Below are positions 10,273 to 18,792 of a stretch of 64,000 nucleotides of DNA, piece by piece. The translations under genes were made by a program, and so were the position numbers. Below the pieces are notes generated by a model. The model saw only the letters and a list, made by a program, of their open reading frames with translations, was not told the origin of the DNA and did no database searches. This DNA comes from Citrifermentans bemidjiense Bem (lineage in GTDB: Bacteria; Desulfobacterota; Desulfuromonadia; Geobacterales; Geobacteraceae). The number at the start of each line of letters is the position of its first letter. Position 1 is the stretch's first letter. Where the stretch lies: positions 4,282,001-4,346,000 of the forward strand of contig NC_011146.1 of the NCBI RefSeq assembly GCF_000020725.1. The letters run 5' to 3'.

Positions 10273-11721
10273 CTATCGCACCATGCCGAGGACGGTGTCC
10301 AGCATATCCGTGGCGGCGCTGATGACCTTGGCGGAGCCCTGGAAGGCCCGCTGGTACTTGGTCAGATTGGTGAGCTCCTCGTCCAACGACACCTCGGAGT
10401 TGGAGGACCTGAGCGCGCTCAGCTGCTTCAGGAAGCTCGCCCCCTGGCTGGCGACGTTCTGCGTCCCCTCGGTGTCCACCCCCACCTGCGACACCAGCGA
10501 GTTGTAGTTGTTGACGAAGCTCGCGTTGCCGGTGGTGAAGGGAACGCTTTGGTTCCCGAGTGCGACGAATTGAAGCGCGTTCAGGTTGTTGCCGCTGCTG
10601 GTCGGTATCGGGTCGGTGGGAACAACCGGTAAGGCCGCGGCCACCTTGGTCCCGGTGAGCGCCCCGTCGAGCGCGATGCTCCCGGCGGTCAAGCCGGCCG
10701 GATTGAAGAAGTTGTTCCCGGTGGTGCCGTCCAGCGCGTAACCTGCCGAATGCAGCGTGTTGGTCCGGGTCACCAGCTGGTTCGCCATCTCGTTCAACCG
10801 GGCCAGGTAGCCCGGGACGATGCCGTCCCGAACCTGCATGGTCCCTCCCAGCTTCCCGCCCACGGTGGCCCCGCCGCCGACGGTGGCGACCAGGGTGTCG
10901 GTGGCAGGGACGTTGGCGGGGGGAGGGTTTCCCAGAGCCGAAAGCATGATGTCGTTGGCGGCCGGGGCGCCGGTAGCGTTGGTGTAGAGGGTCGCGTACC
11001 TGGTGCTATTGACGATCTGCCCCCCCCCGGGAAGCGTCACCGAGGCGGTGCCGTCGGCGTTGATGGTGGAGGTGATCGAGACCTGCTGGGAGAGCTTTCT
11101 TAAGAGGAGATCCCGCTGGTCCAACAGTTCGTTGGCGTTGCCTCCCACCGAGCCGGTGGCTAGGATCTGCGTGTTGACCAGGGCGAGGTTCCTCGCGTTG
11201 TCGGTCGCCTCGGCGGTGATCCCTACCAGGTTGCTGTCCGCGGTGCTCGCCACATTGCTCAGGGTGAAATCCATCTGGTGGAAGGAGTCCACGAGGATCT
11301 GCGACCTGGTGATGAGCGCCTGCCGCTCTGCGGAGCCGGAGGCGTTGGTGGTCAGGTCCTGCCAGGCGCCGAAGAAGTTCGTCAGCGCCTTGCCGAGACC
11401 GTCCGAGGTCAGCTCGTTGAAGGAGGGCTGGATCTGCTCCAGCGCCGTCTGCTTGGCGAGGTTTTCCTGATAGCTGCTGTTGCCGTTCACCTGCTGCAGT
11501 TGCAGCATGTTGTCGTAGGTCCGCTGCACGGCGCCTATCTGCACGCCGGTCCCCAGGGGGAAGCCGTTGGCGGTGGTGACCGGCTTGTTCTCCATGATCA
11601 CCTGCTGCCGCGAGTACCCATCGGTGTTCACGTTGGCGATGTTCTCGCCGGTCACCTCGATGGCGAGGCGCTGCGCGGTGACGCCGGAGGAGGCTATGTC
11701 GAAGAGTGTCCCGATGCCCAT
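10273..11721 (-). CDS. flgK: Flagellar hook-associated protein 1 (FlgK)
   Basis: A 482-residue hook-filament junction protein. The N terminus (GTLFDIASSGVTAQRLAIEV, followed by TGENIANVNTDGYSRQ) is the conserved rod/hook/HAP signature with the ANVNTxGYSRQ motif. The C terminus (SEVSLDEELTNLTKYQRAFQ, then GSAKVISAATDMLDTVLGMV) is the matching D0 helix. The middle is rich in small residues, as expected for the exposed domains. Its chaperone FlgN is encoded directly upstream, one base away, and its partner FlgL directly downstream. Confidence 0.97.
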   Translation of the reverse strand: MGIGTLFDIASSGVTAQRLAIEVTGENIANVNTDGYSRQQVIMENKPVTTANGFPLGTGVQIGAVQRTYDNMLQLQQVNGNSSYQENLAKQTALEQIQPSFNELTSDGLGKALTNFFGAWQDLTTNASGSAERQALITRSQILVDSFHQMDFTLSNVASTADSNLVGITAEATDNARNLALVNTQILATGSVGGNANELLDQRDLLLRKLSQQVSITSTINADGTASVTLPGGGQIVNSTRYATLYTNATGAPAANDIMLSALGNPPPANVPATDTLVATVGGGATVGGKLGGTMQVRDGIVPGYLARLNEMANQLVTRTNTLHSAGYALDGTTGNNFFNPAGLTAGSIALDGALTGTKVAAALPVVPTDPIPTSSGNNLNALQFVALGNQSVPFTTGNASFVNNYNSLVSQVGVDTEGTQNVASQGASFLKQLSALRSSNSEVSLDEELTNLTKYQRAFQGSAKVISAATDMLDTVLGMVR

Positions 11722-11722
11722 G

Positions 11723-12220
11723 CTAGATCTCCTTGCTCACGAAGCCGCTGGAACCGCGGCCGTTCACCAGGGCCCCCGCCATGCCGTAGGTGTTCCCGGG
11801 ATTGAAGAGGCGGTTGAAGAAGTTGACCGAGCGTCCCACCAGGTTCAGCGAGTCCTCGATCAGCCTTTGGTGCAGCGCCAGGGCCCCGTTGAAGGCCTGG
11901 GCGTTGGAGACAATCGACTGCTGCGCGTCCTTCAGCGCGAGTTTTTCGGGTTCCGCCAGCTTCTCGATGATCGGGGTGAGGGTCTTGTTGCCGGGGATAC
12001 CGAGCTCCGTGCCGATGGTGGCGATCATCTCCTGGCACCGAGTGGAGAGCCTCGCCATGCGCTGCATCCCCGCGGCGATATCCTGCTGGTTTTCCTCCAT
12101 CCTCGCCATGTCCAGCGAGATCATGCACTCCTGCTCCTCACGCAACAACCCCTGCAACTGGTCCATGAGCACACCCTTATCGCAAAGGGCGGCAATCAGT
12201 TCGGCTATCCTTGGCTCCAT
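11723..12220 (-). CDS. flgN: FlgN-type export chaperone
   Basis: A 165-residue, mostly helical protein without signal peptide, beginning MEPRIAELIAALCDKGVLMD. Size, coiled-coil character (residues 1-130, many E/Q/L heptads) and position immediately before flgK fit FlgN, the cytoplasmic chaperone that keeps FlgK and FlgL export-competent. FlgN sequences diverge strongly, so the assignment leans on context. The stop is one base from the flgK start. Confidence 0.85.
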   Translation of the reverse strand: MEPRIAELIAALCDKGVLMDQLQGLLREEQECMISLDMARMEENQQDIAAGMQRMARLSTRCQEMIATIGTELGIPGNKTLTPIIEKLAEPEKLALKDAQQSIVSNAQAFNGALALHQRLIEDSLNLVGRSVNFFNRLFNPGNTYGMAGALVNGRGSSGFVSKEI

Positions 12221-12232
12221 CTTCTATCCCCC

Positions 12233-12538
12233 TTAACGCGTCTTGTACGCGTCCATCATCTTTTGCGCTAAAAGCGTCGGCTCCACGCGGTAGCCGCCGT
12301 TTTGCACCTGCTGCTTCGCGAGCGCCACCCGGTCCAGCCTGACCTCGGGAAGCGACTCCATCTCGCCCTTGAGCTTTTGCATCTCCCGCACCTGAGGAGA
12401 GAGTTCCACGCGGTCGAAGCTGAGCACCCGTGCCGCCGGGCGCGCCCCCTGCACCTGTTGGGGCGCGGCGGCTTCGTTCTTCTTGAGCGCCTGGGACCGG
12501 GAGATGTCGACGACGTATGCGCTTCCTTCAATCCGCAT
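12233..12538 (-). CDS. flgM: Anti-sigma-28 factor FlgM
   Basis: A 101-residue protein whose C-terminal half (FDRVELSPQVREMQKLKGEM, then LPEVRLDRVALAKQQVQNGG and YRVEPTLLAQKMM) shows the FlgM pattern of helices that bind sigma-28. FlgM holds FliA inactive until the hook-basal body is finished and is then exported. FliA is encoded in the same operon. The start overlaps flgJ by 11 bases. The N-terminal half is disordered and alanine-rich, as usual. Confidence 0.93.
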   Translation of the reverse strand: MRIEGSAYVVDISRSQALKKNEAAAPQQVQGARPAARVLSFDRVELSPQVREMQKLKGEMESLPEVRLDRVALAKQQVQNGGYRVEPTLLAQKMMDAYKTR

Positions 12539-12890
12539 CGGGCACCCCCTTCACGGGAACCGGTTTCGATCCCTGCGTGCTGCGGGAGAGCTCCCTCTCC
12601 AGGGTCTGCGCCAGGCCGATGCCACCGCCTGCGACCGCGGCGTTCGCGTACTCCTGGTCCAAAAGCGAGCGGAAGGTCTCCTCGCCGCGCCCGCCGCCGG
12701 TCATGGTGTCCTTGCCGACCGTCTCCCGCATCGACTTGAGCATCATCGAGACGAACATCGCCTCGAACTCGCGGGCCACCTTCTTGACCTGGGCCGGGGT
12801 CTCTCCCCCGCCGTTTCCCGTTTTTTCGGGGCGCCTCCCCCTGGGGTCCTCGACCGGGAGGGCATGCTGCGGAACAGCCGTGATCTCCAT
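12528..12890 (-). CDS. flgJ: Rod-assembly protein, FlgJ N-terminal type
   Basis: A 120-residue protein matching only the rod-binding half of FlgJ: VAREFEAMFVSMMLKSMRET, then a glycine-rich turn and SLLDQEYANAAVAGGGIGLA. The muramidase half found in enterobacterial FlgJ is absent, which is usual in deltaproteobacteria; a separate wall hydrolase would be needed. It lies 20 bases after flgI and overlaps flgM. Confidence 0.9.
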   Translation of the reverse strand: MEITAVPQHALPVEDPRGRRPEKTGNGGGETPAQVKKVAREFEAMFVSMMLKSMRETVGKDTMTGGGRGEETFRSLLDQEYANAAVAGGGIGLAQTLERELSRSTQGSKPVPVKGVPDAD

Positions 12891-12910
12891 GTCAGCTCCT
12901 TTCCACCTGG

Positions 12911-14014
12911 CTACATCACGCTCAGCTCGGCGTTCAGGGCGCCTGCGGCCTTGATCGCCTGCATGATGCCGAGCAGGTCCCTAGGCGTTACCCCCAGGGT
13001 GTTCAGGGCGCGCACCACCTCTCCCAGGTTGGCCCCCTCCCTGACCATGGAGAGGTTCACCTTCTCCTCGGCCACCCTCAGGTCCGTCCTCGGCACCACC
13101 GTGGTGGTCCCCTGGGCCAGCGCCCTGGGCTGGGAGACCTTGGGGGTCTCCTTGACCACGACGGTGAGGTTGCCGTGCGATACCGCCACGGTCGAGATGC
13201 GGACGTTCTCACCCATGACGATGGTGCCGGTCCGCTCGTTCATCACCACCCGCGCCAGGACGTCGGGGTTCACTTCGAGCCGCTCCAGGTTGGCGATGAA
13301 TTCGACCACCCGGTTCTGGTACTCGGACGGTACCGCGATCTGCACGCTCCCCGGGTCGGTGAGTGTCGCCACCTGCCCCTGGAAGCGCTCGTTGATGGCG
13401 GCAGCCACCCGTGAGGCGGTGGTGAAGTCGGACTGGTGCAGGTTGAGCTTCAGTTGGCTGCGGTTGGCCAAAACGTTCGGGATCTCGCGCTCGATGAGCG
13501 CCCCCCCCGGTACCGTCCCCGCGGTCGGGTGGTTCTTCATGGCGCTCGCCGCCTGCCCGCCGTAGGAGAAGGAGTTGGTCAGGACCGCACCCTGCGCCAC
13601 GGCGTAGACCTGGTTGTCCGCACCCTTCAGTGGGGCCATCATCAAGGTCCCGCCGGCGAGGCTCTTGGCGTCACCCATGGAGGAGACCAGGACGTCGAGC
13701 CGGTTGCCCTGCTTGGCGAAGGGGGGGAGCTGGGCCGTGACCATGACCGCCGCGATATTTTTCACGGTGATGTCGTTGCGGTTCACGGTGATCCCCATCC
13801 GCTCCAGTGCGCCGACCAGCGACTGCACCGGGAACTTGGTCTGGTCCGAGTCGCCGGAACCGTTCAGGCCGACCACGAGGCCGTAGCCGATCAGCTGGTT
13901 TTCCCTGACGCCGTCGAACGCCGCGATGTCCTTGATGCGCGCGCCGAAGACTACCTGCGGCAGCAGCAAAAGGACCAGCAGCAGTAACATTTTCCATCCG
14001 AGATTGACTTTCAC
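12911..14014 (-). CDS. flgI: Flagellar P-ring protein FlgI
   Basis: A 367-residue periplasmic P-ring subunit. I chose the GTG at 14014, preceded by an AGGTGG site, because it gives the normal family length and a proper signal peptide (KMLLLLVLLLLPQVVFGA). The mature protein begins ARIKDIAAFDGVRENQLIGY and then GLVVGLNGSGDSD, the most conserved part of the family. It forms the bushing around the rod in the peptidoglycan layer. The frame continues far upstream across flgH, but that part is a shadow. Confidence 0.95.
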   Translation of the reverse strand: MKVNLGWKMLLLLVLLLLPQVVFGARIKDIAAFDGVRENQLIGYGLVVGLNGSGDSDQTKFPVQSLVGALERMGITVNRNDITVKNIAAVMVTAQLPPFAKQGNRLDVLVSSMGDAKSLAGGTLMMAPLKGADNQVYAVAQGAVLTNSFSYGGQAASAMKNHPTAGTVPGGALIEREIPNVLANRSQLKLNLHQSDFTTASRVAAAINERFQGQVATLTDPGSVQIAVPSEYQNRVVEFIANLERLEVNPDVLARVVMNERTGTIVMGENVRISTVAVSHGNLTVVVKETPKVSQPRALAQGTTTVVPRTDLRVAEEKVNLSMVREGANLGEVVRALNTLGVTPRDLLGIMQAIKAAGALNAELSVM

Positions 14015-14094
14015 TGGTTCCACCTGAACACTCTTCGGCGCCTGTGTCGATTTCTTGACAACGCCCGCGACCTCACCCCTCAAACAATCCAACT

Positions 14095-14787
14095 CTAGAA
14101 CGGCCATATCTTGTCCAGCGCGTTGAGAAGCCACCCCGGCTTTTGCCTGTCGCTGATGATCCCCTTGCCGGAGTAGGCGATCTTCGCATCGGCGATGAGA
14201 GCCGAGCTGATGGTGTTGTCGGCGCTGACGTCGCGCCCGCGCACCGTACCGGTCAAAATGATGATCTGGTCCTCGTTGTTCACCTTGACGTTGCGCCTCC
14301 CCTCGATGAGGAGGTTGCCGTTGGGGATCACGTCGACCACCTTGGCCGAGATGGTCGCCTGCAGCGTCTCCTGCCGCGAGGTGGAACCGCTGCCGTCGAA
14401 CTTGGAGCTGAAGCTTGCGTTCAAGAGGTCCGAGAGGTCGGCCCAGTTCTTGATCGCGGTCGTTTCCAGCCCCAGGAGCTTCGGGATACCCGCGCTGATC
14501 GAGGAGCCCCGGCTGGTCCCGGTGGAGGCCTTCTTGCTGGCGCTCGCGTTCTCGGAGATGACCACGGTGATGATGTCGCCGCGCCGGCGCGCCTTCATGT
14601 CCTCGGCGAGCCCCGTCGAGGAGGCCTGCCACAAGGAGCCCGAGGCGTAGCTTACCTGGGGCGCCGGTATCTGCTGGTCGAAGGTCGGGGTCTGCACCTC
14701 CGCGCTCTGGTGCGCGCACGCCGCAAGCAGCAATAGCGGCAGCCCCAGGGCCGCCGCCTTTATTTGCGCTTTATTTTTCTTCCACAT
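14095..14787 (-). CDS. flgH: Flagellar L-ring lipoprotein FlgH
   Basis: A 230-residue outer-membrane lipoprotein. The signal peptide ends in the lipobox LLAAC with the lipidated cysteine at residue 24. The body contains the FlgH hallmarks GSLW, DIITVVISENASASKKAST and the C-terminal GTVRGRDVSADNTISSALIA stretch. It builds the L ring around the rod in the outer membrane, so this organism is Gram-negative. It directly follows flgA with no gap; about 80 bases separate it from flgI. Confidence 0.97.
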   Translation of the reverse strand: MWKKNKAQIKAAALGLPLLLLAACAHQSAEVQTPTFDQQIPAPQVSYASGSLWQASSTGLAEDMKARRRGDIITVVISENASASKKASTGTSRGSSISAGIPKLLGLETTAIKNWADLSDLLNASFSSKFDGSGSTSRQETLQATISAKVVDVIPNGNLLIEGRRNVKVNNEDQIIILTGTVRGRDVSADNTISSALIADAKIAYSGKGIISDRQKPGWLLNALDKIWPF

Positions 14788-15528
14788 CTAAAAGTCCACC
14801 TTTACCGTCGCCGCGTCTACCACCCGCGCCGCGATCTCCTTTTGCGAGGAGAGGTTCTGCACCGTGATGACGTCGCCCGGGGCTCCCGCCCCCTTGGCCC
14901 GGCCGCTCGCCGTTACCTTGACCACGTCGTTCTCCGCCAGGATGGTGACCATCTGCCCGCTCTTCACCACCGGCACTTTTTCCAGATTGTCTTTTCGGAC
15001 CGGGGTATTGGCCCGCATGGTCGCTTTCACCCTGAGCCCTGCCGCCTCGTCCGGTTCCTTCAGGTATCCGCCGCGCGCAAGGCTTAGGTCCCTTTTGGCG
15101 ACCGAGAGGTCCGAAGCTAAGAGCACCTCGCCCCGCTCCAGGGTCCTCGCCGCAACCACCATATCGGCCAGCGCCTCGACCTCGACCTGCACCGTCTGGT
15201 TGCGCTTCACCTGGTCGTCCACCCGCACCACCAGGGCGACCGACGCGTTGCCGTACCCTTCCCAGCGCTCTGGAGCCACTACCTCGAAGCTCACCCGCCC
15301 GGCGGGAAGCTTGAGATCGCCGTTGAACCCGATCTTCTTCACCGTGACCTGGGCGGCCAGGGGGGCCGCTTTCTGCATCAGGTAGTCGCTGATGGCCGCG
15401 CGCACCGTCGCTTCGGTGACCACGTTTTGCGCGGCCTGGGGAGCCGGAGCTGTCGCCGCAAAAGCGGGAGCGCAAAGGCAAAGGGAGGCGGCCGCGGCCA
15501 AAAGCCGCATCGCTTTCAAAAGACGCAT
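14788..15528 (-). CDS. flgA: P-ring assembly chaperone FlgA
   Basis: A 246-residue periplasmic protein with a signal peptide (MRLLKAMRLLAAAASLCLC, cut after APAFA). The C-terminal SAF-like domain carries RTLERGEVLLASDLSVAKRD, then LRVKATMRANTPVRKDNLE and the closing VITVQNLSSQKEIAARVVDA. FlgA holds FlgI subunits during P-ring formation. It lies 6 bases after flgG and abuts flgH, so ring proteins and their chaperone are made together. Confidence 0.95.
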   Translation of the reverse strand: MRLLKAMRLLAAAASLCLCAPAFAATAPAPQAAQNVVTEATVRAAISDYLMQKAAPLAAQVTVKKIGFNGDLKLPAGRVSFEVVAPERWEGYGNASVALVVRVDDQVKRNQTVQVEVEALADMVVAARTLERGEVLLASDLSVAKRDLSLARGGYLKEPDEAAGLRVKATMRANTPVRKDNLEKVPVVKSGQMVTILAENDVVKVTASGRAKGAGAPGDVITVQNLSSQKEIAARVVDAATVKVDF

Positions 15529-15534
15529 CAGCTA

Positions 15535-16323
15535 TTACCTCTTCAGGCCCGCTGCCTGCTGCAGCATCTCGTCGGAGGCCTGGATCGCCTTGGAGTTGAT
15601 CTCGTAGGCCCTTTGCCCGACGATCATGCTGACCATCTCTTCCATGATGCTCACGTTGCTGTTCTCGAGGAACCCCTGCTCGATGGTCCCCAGGCCGTTC
15701 TGCCCGGCGGTCCCGGTGGTGGCGGCCCCGGAGGAGTCGGTCGGGAGGAAGAGGTTCTTGCCGATGGCGTTAAGGCCTGCGGGGTTGGAGAAGGAGGCGA
15801 GCTGCAGCGTCCCTACCGTGGTCGCCGCCGTCTGCCCCGCCTGCTGCACCGATACGGTACCGTCGGTCCCGACGGTGACGCGGGTGGCGTTACTGGGGAT
15901 CAGTACCTCCGGGATAACCGGCTGGCCGTCCGAGGTGACCACCCTCCCCTGCCCGTCGCGCTTGAACGCACCGGCTCGGGTATAGGCGGTCGAGCCGTCG
16001 GACTGCTGCACCTGCAGGAAGCCGTCCCCCTGGATGGCGAGGTCGAGCTCGTTGCCGGTGGCGATGATGTTGCCCGTGGTGAAGACCTTGGTCACCGCAC
16101 CCGGCCTCACCCCGAGCCCCACCTGGATCCCGGTCGGGATGGTGGTCGCGTTGGTGGCGGGAGCGCCGGTGGTCTTCTCGGTCTGGTACATGAGATCCTG
16201 GAAGTCGGCGCGGCTCTTCTTGAAGCCGGTGGTGGCGGCGTTGGCGAGGTTGTTGGCTACCACGTCTATGTTGAGCTGCTGTGCCTGCATCCCGGATGCT
16301 GCGGTCCAAAGGGCCCTGATCAT
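15535..16323 (-). CDS. flgG: Distal rod protein FlgG
   Basis: A 262-residue axial protein. The start [20 protein letters not shown], followed by [20 protein letters not shown], is the classic FlgG opening. The C terminus ([20 protein letters not shown], then [20 protein letters not shown]) is the matching helix. An AAGGAG site precedes the ATG at 16323; a 17-codon upstream extension is not part of the family. It forms the distal rod that passes through the P and L rings. Confidence 0.97.
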   Translation of the reverse strand: MIRALWTAASGMQAQQLNIDVVANNLANAATTGFKKSRADFQDLMYQTEKTTGAPATNATTIPTGIQVGLGVRPGAVTKVFTTGNIIATGNELDLAIQGDGFLQVQQSDGSTAYTRAGAFKRDGQGRVVTSDGQPVIPEVLIPSNATRVTVGTDGTVSVQQAGQTAATTVGTLQLASFSNPAGLNAIGKNLFLPTDSSGAATTGTAGQNGLGTIEQGFLENSNVSIMEEMVSMIVGQRAYEINSKAIQASDEMLQQAAGLKR

Positions 16324-16409
16324 TTTTTTCTCCTTAACGCTCGAACCGGTCCCGGTCGGCGTTTTTCGTTCCACGTCGCTTTAAATCGACATCTGGCCGC
16401 TCTTAGGCC

Positions 16410-17126
16410 CTACACCTTGCCCAGTTCGTTCACCGCTTTGGCGGTCATGTCGTCGTAGCTTTTCACCGCCTTGGCGCAGGTCTCGAAGTAGCGGCTCGCC
16501 TCGATCATGCGCGCCATCTCCACCACCACCTTGACGTTGGAGCTTTCCAGGTACCCTTGCTTCACCGAGGCTTGAGTCGGGGCCGGCGCCGCCTGCGGGT
16601 TGGCCGGCACGAAGAGGCCGCCGCCGATCTTGGTCAGCTGGTAGGGCTTGGGGAAGTCCACCTTGGAGAGGGTGCCCACGGTCGCGCCGTTCACCACTAC
16701 CTCGCCGTTCCCCGCGATCTCGACTTTGCCGCCGCCGATGGCGATGGAGCCGCCGCTTCCCTGCACCTCGAAGCCGTCGGCGTTCACGAGGCGCCCGGCC
16801 TGGCTGCGGAAGAAGTTCCCCTGCCTGGTGTAGGCCGGGCCCTGGGGGGTGTTGACCACGAAGAAGCCGTCCCCGTCGAGCGCCACGTCCAGGGCGTTCT
16901 CAGTCCTTTGCATGGCACCCGGGGAGTAGTCGGTGGAGTAGCGGTCGTTACTGAAAACTGGCGCCTGCTGTGTCGGATTTTTGACATTGGCCAGCACGCT
17001 TTCGAACTGGATCTGGTCCGCCTTGAAGCCGGAGGTGTTGGAGTTGGCCAGGTTGTTGGAGATCACGTCCAGGCGCCGCTGCGCCGACAGGTTCCCGGAA
17101 AGGGCCGCATATATGCCGCTGTTCAT
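16410..17126 (-). CDS. flgF: Proximal rod protein FlgF
   Basis: A 238-residue flagellar basal-body rod protein related to FlgG, beginning MNSGIYAALSGNLSAQRRLD and then VISNNLANSNTSGFK. The C-terminal SSNVKVVVEMARMIEASRYF and ETCAKAVKSYDDM helix completes the D0 domain. The short central domain and position before flgG indicate FlgF rather than FlgE. It starts 9 bases after the fliA stop. Confidence 0.93.
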   Translation of the reverse strand: MNSGIYAALSGNLSAQRRLDVISNNLANSNTSGFKADQIQFESVLANVKNPTQQAPVFSNDRYSTDYSPGAMQRTENALDVALDGDGFFVVNTPQGPAYTRQGNFFRSQAGRLVNADGFEVQGSGGSIAIGGGKVEIAGNGEVVVNGATVGTLSKVDFPKPYQLTKIGGGLFVPANPQAAPAPTQASVKQGYLESSNVKVVVEMARMIEASRYFETCAKAVKSYDDMTAKAVNELGKV

Positions 17127-17135
17127 GCTCCCCCC

Positions 17136-17888
17136 CTAGCCCAGGCGCTTCATCTTGCCGCGCAGCCTGATGATCGCCTGGCTGTGCAGCTGCGAAATTC
17201 TTGACTCGGTGAGGTCCAGGACCGCGCCGATCTCCTTTAAGTTCAGCTCCTCGTAGTAGTAGAGCGTGACCACGATGCGCTCCTTCTCCGGCAGGGCGTC
17301 GATCGCCTCGGCCAGGCGCTCCACGGTCTGGCGCGCGATCAGCTGGCTCTGCGGGCTCTCGGTCCCCTTGTCCTCCAGGACGTCCAGAAGCCCGAAGGGA
17401 GCGCCGTCCTCGTCGTGCCAGGCGTCGTCCAGCGAGACGAAGGAGAGGAGGTGGATCTCCTCCAGGAGCCGGAAGTAGTCCTTCAGCTCCAGCCCCATGG
17501 CGAGCGCCACCTCGTCGCTGGAGGGGTTTCTCCCCAGGCGCTGCTCCAGCTGCGAGAACTCGCGCTCCAGTTTCTTGAACTTGTCCCTGAGGCTCCTGGT
17601 GAGCCAGTCCTGCGCCCTCAGCTCGTCCATGATGGTGCCGCGGATGCGCTGCTCGGCGAAGGTCTTGAACTGCACCCCGCGGGCGGGGTCGAAGCGCTCG
17701 GCCGCGGATATGAGCCCGATCACCGCGGCGCTCCTTAAATCGTCGCGGTCCAGGTGCGGGGGAAGCGAGGAGGCGATCCGGTCCACGATGAACTTCACCA
17801 AGGGGAGGTGGGTAACCACAAGTTCGTCCCTGCTCATCGGTACCCCGCGTTGCGCCTCGTTCTCGTACGCCTTAAGAAGACAGTTCAT
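17136..17888 (-). CDS. fliA: Flagellar sigma factor FliA (sigma-28)
   Basis: A 250-residue sigma-70-family factor. Region 2 (HLPLVKFIVDRIASSLPPHL, DLRSAAVIGLISAAERFDP), region 3 (EFSQLEQRLGRNPSSDEVAL) and region 4 with its helix-turn-helix (YEELNLKEIGAVLDLTESRI followed by SQLHSQAIIRLR) are all intact. I used the ATG at 17888, preceded by GGAGGA, rather than an upstream extension of 24 codons. It overlaps flhG by 17 bases. It would transcribe late genes such as the flbD-mot set, held in check by FlgM. Confidence 0.96.
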   Translation of the reverse strand: MNCLLKAYENEAQRGVPMSRDELVVTHLPLVKFIVDRIASSLPPHLDRDDLRSAAVIGLISAAERFDPARGVQFKTFAEQRIRGTIMDELRAQDWLTRSLRDKFKKLEREFSQLEQRLGRNPSSDEVALAMGLELKDYFRLLEEIHLLSFVSLDDAWHDEDGAPFGLLDVLEDKGTESPQSQLIARQTVERLAEAIDALPEKERIVVTLYYYEELNLKEIGAVLDLTESRISQLHSQAIIRLRGKMKRLG

Positions 17889-18792
17889 GGTTCCTCCACA
17901 GCTTGCTAGATGCCATCGGGGCGACCGGCATGGGCACCATGTCCGCCGTCCGCTCCGCATTTATTTTCCGGGCCAGATGTTTGAAACCCGCCGAGGCCTT
18001 GGAGTCGGGATAGAGGCGGCAGAGCGCCCCCCTCCTCTTCACCGATTCCACCAGGAGTTCGTCGTGCAGGATGCAGCCTGCGTGCTCAAACGAGACTTGC
18101 AAAAAGCGTCCCGTAATCGCCGAAAGTTTGGAAAAGAGTGTCGCCCCCTCCTGGTTGTCGCGGCACATGTTGACCAGGAGCCGGAACTTGAAGGAGCTGT
18201 CGCGGCCGGAAAGCGCCTTGATCAGGGCGTAGGCGTCGGTGATCGAGGTCGGCTCCGGGGTCACCACCAGCATGATCTCCCGGGCGATGGAGGCGAAGCT
18301 GGTCAGGTTCGCCGCGATTCCCGCGCCGGTGTCGATCAGGAAGTAGTCGAAGCGGTCCTCCAGGCGGAGCATCCCCTGCACCAGCGCCACCCGCTCCCTC
18401 GGGGAGAGCGATGAGTACTGCTGCATCTCCATCCCCGCCGGCAGCACGCTCACGCCGCCGCCGACGTCGACCACGGTCTCCTCCAGCGCGATCTCGCCGG
18501 CCAGGACCTGGCTCATCCGGTAGGGGGTCTGCCTGCCCAGCCGCAGGCAGATGTCGCCTACCCCCGGGTTGGAATCGACGATCAGCACCCTTTGTCCGGA
18601 AGCGGCGAGCGAGGCGGCGAGATTGACCACCACGGAGCTGTTGCCGACCCCACCCTTGCCGCTGGTGACCGAGATCACCCGCAGCCCTTCGCGCACCTGC
18701 AAGAGGTCGGGGGTGGGAACCTCACTTCTGCCGCGGCCGGCCAGCCGCCTCAAAGATTCGGCCTGATCTGTTGCCAGACATGAAACTGTCAT
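17872..18792 (-). CDS. flhG: Flagellar number regulator FlhG (FleN, MinD-like ATPase)
   Basis: A 306-residue MinD/ParA-type protein that pairs with FlhF to set flagellar number and place. The N-terminal 35 residues include the DQAESLRRL activator helix known from FlhG, which stimulates FlhF. The ATPase core begins VISVTSGKGGVGNSSVVVNL. The signature lysine (K46) is present, but the second P-loop lysine is asparagine (N51), and the following motif reads VDSNPGVGD instead of the usual VDADLGLAN. Walker B (YFLIDTGAGI) is intact. The ATG overlaps the flhF stop by 4 bases. Function in ATP hydrolysis is therefore uncertain. Confidence 0.92.
   Translation of the reverse strand: MTVSCLATDQAESLRRLAGRGRSEVPTPDLLQVREGLRVISVTSGKGGVGNSSVVVNLAASLAASGQRVLIVDSNPGVGDICLRLGRQTPYRMSQVLAGEIALEETVVDVGGGVSVLPAGMEMQQYSSLSPRERVALVQGMLRLEDRFDYFLIDTGAGIAANLTSFASIAREIMLVVTPEPTSITDAYALIKALSGRDSSFKFRLLVNMCRDNQEGATLFSKLSAITGRFLQVSFEHAGCILHDELLVESVKRRGALCRLYPDSKASAGFKHLARKINAERTADMVPMPVAPMASSKLWRNHELSS

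Noticed and set aside
12911-14719. 602-residue version of FlgI
   Set aside because: The first 235 residues lie over flgH in another frame and are not FlgI-like; GTG 14014 gives a signal peptide and the usual length.
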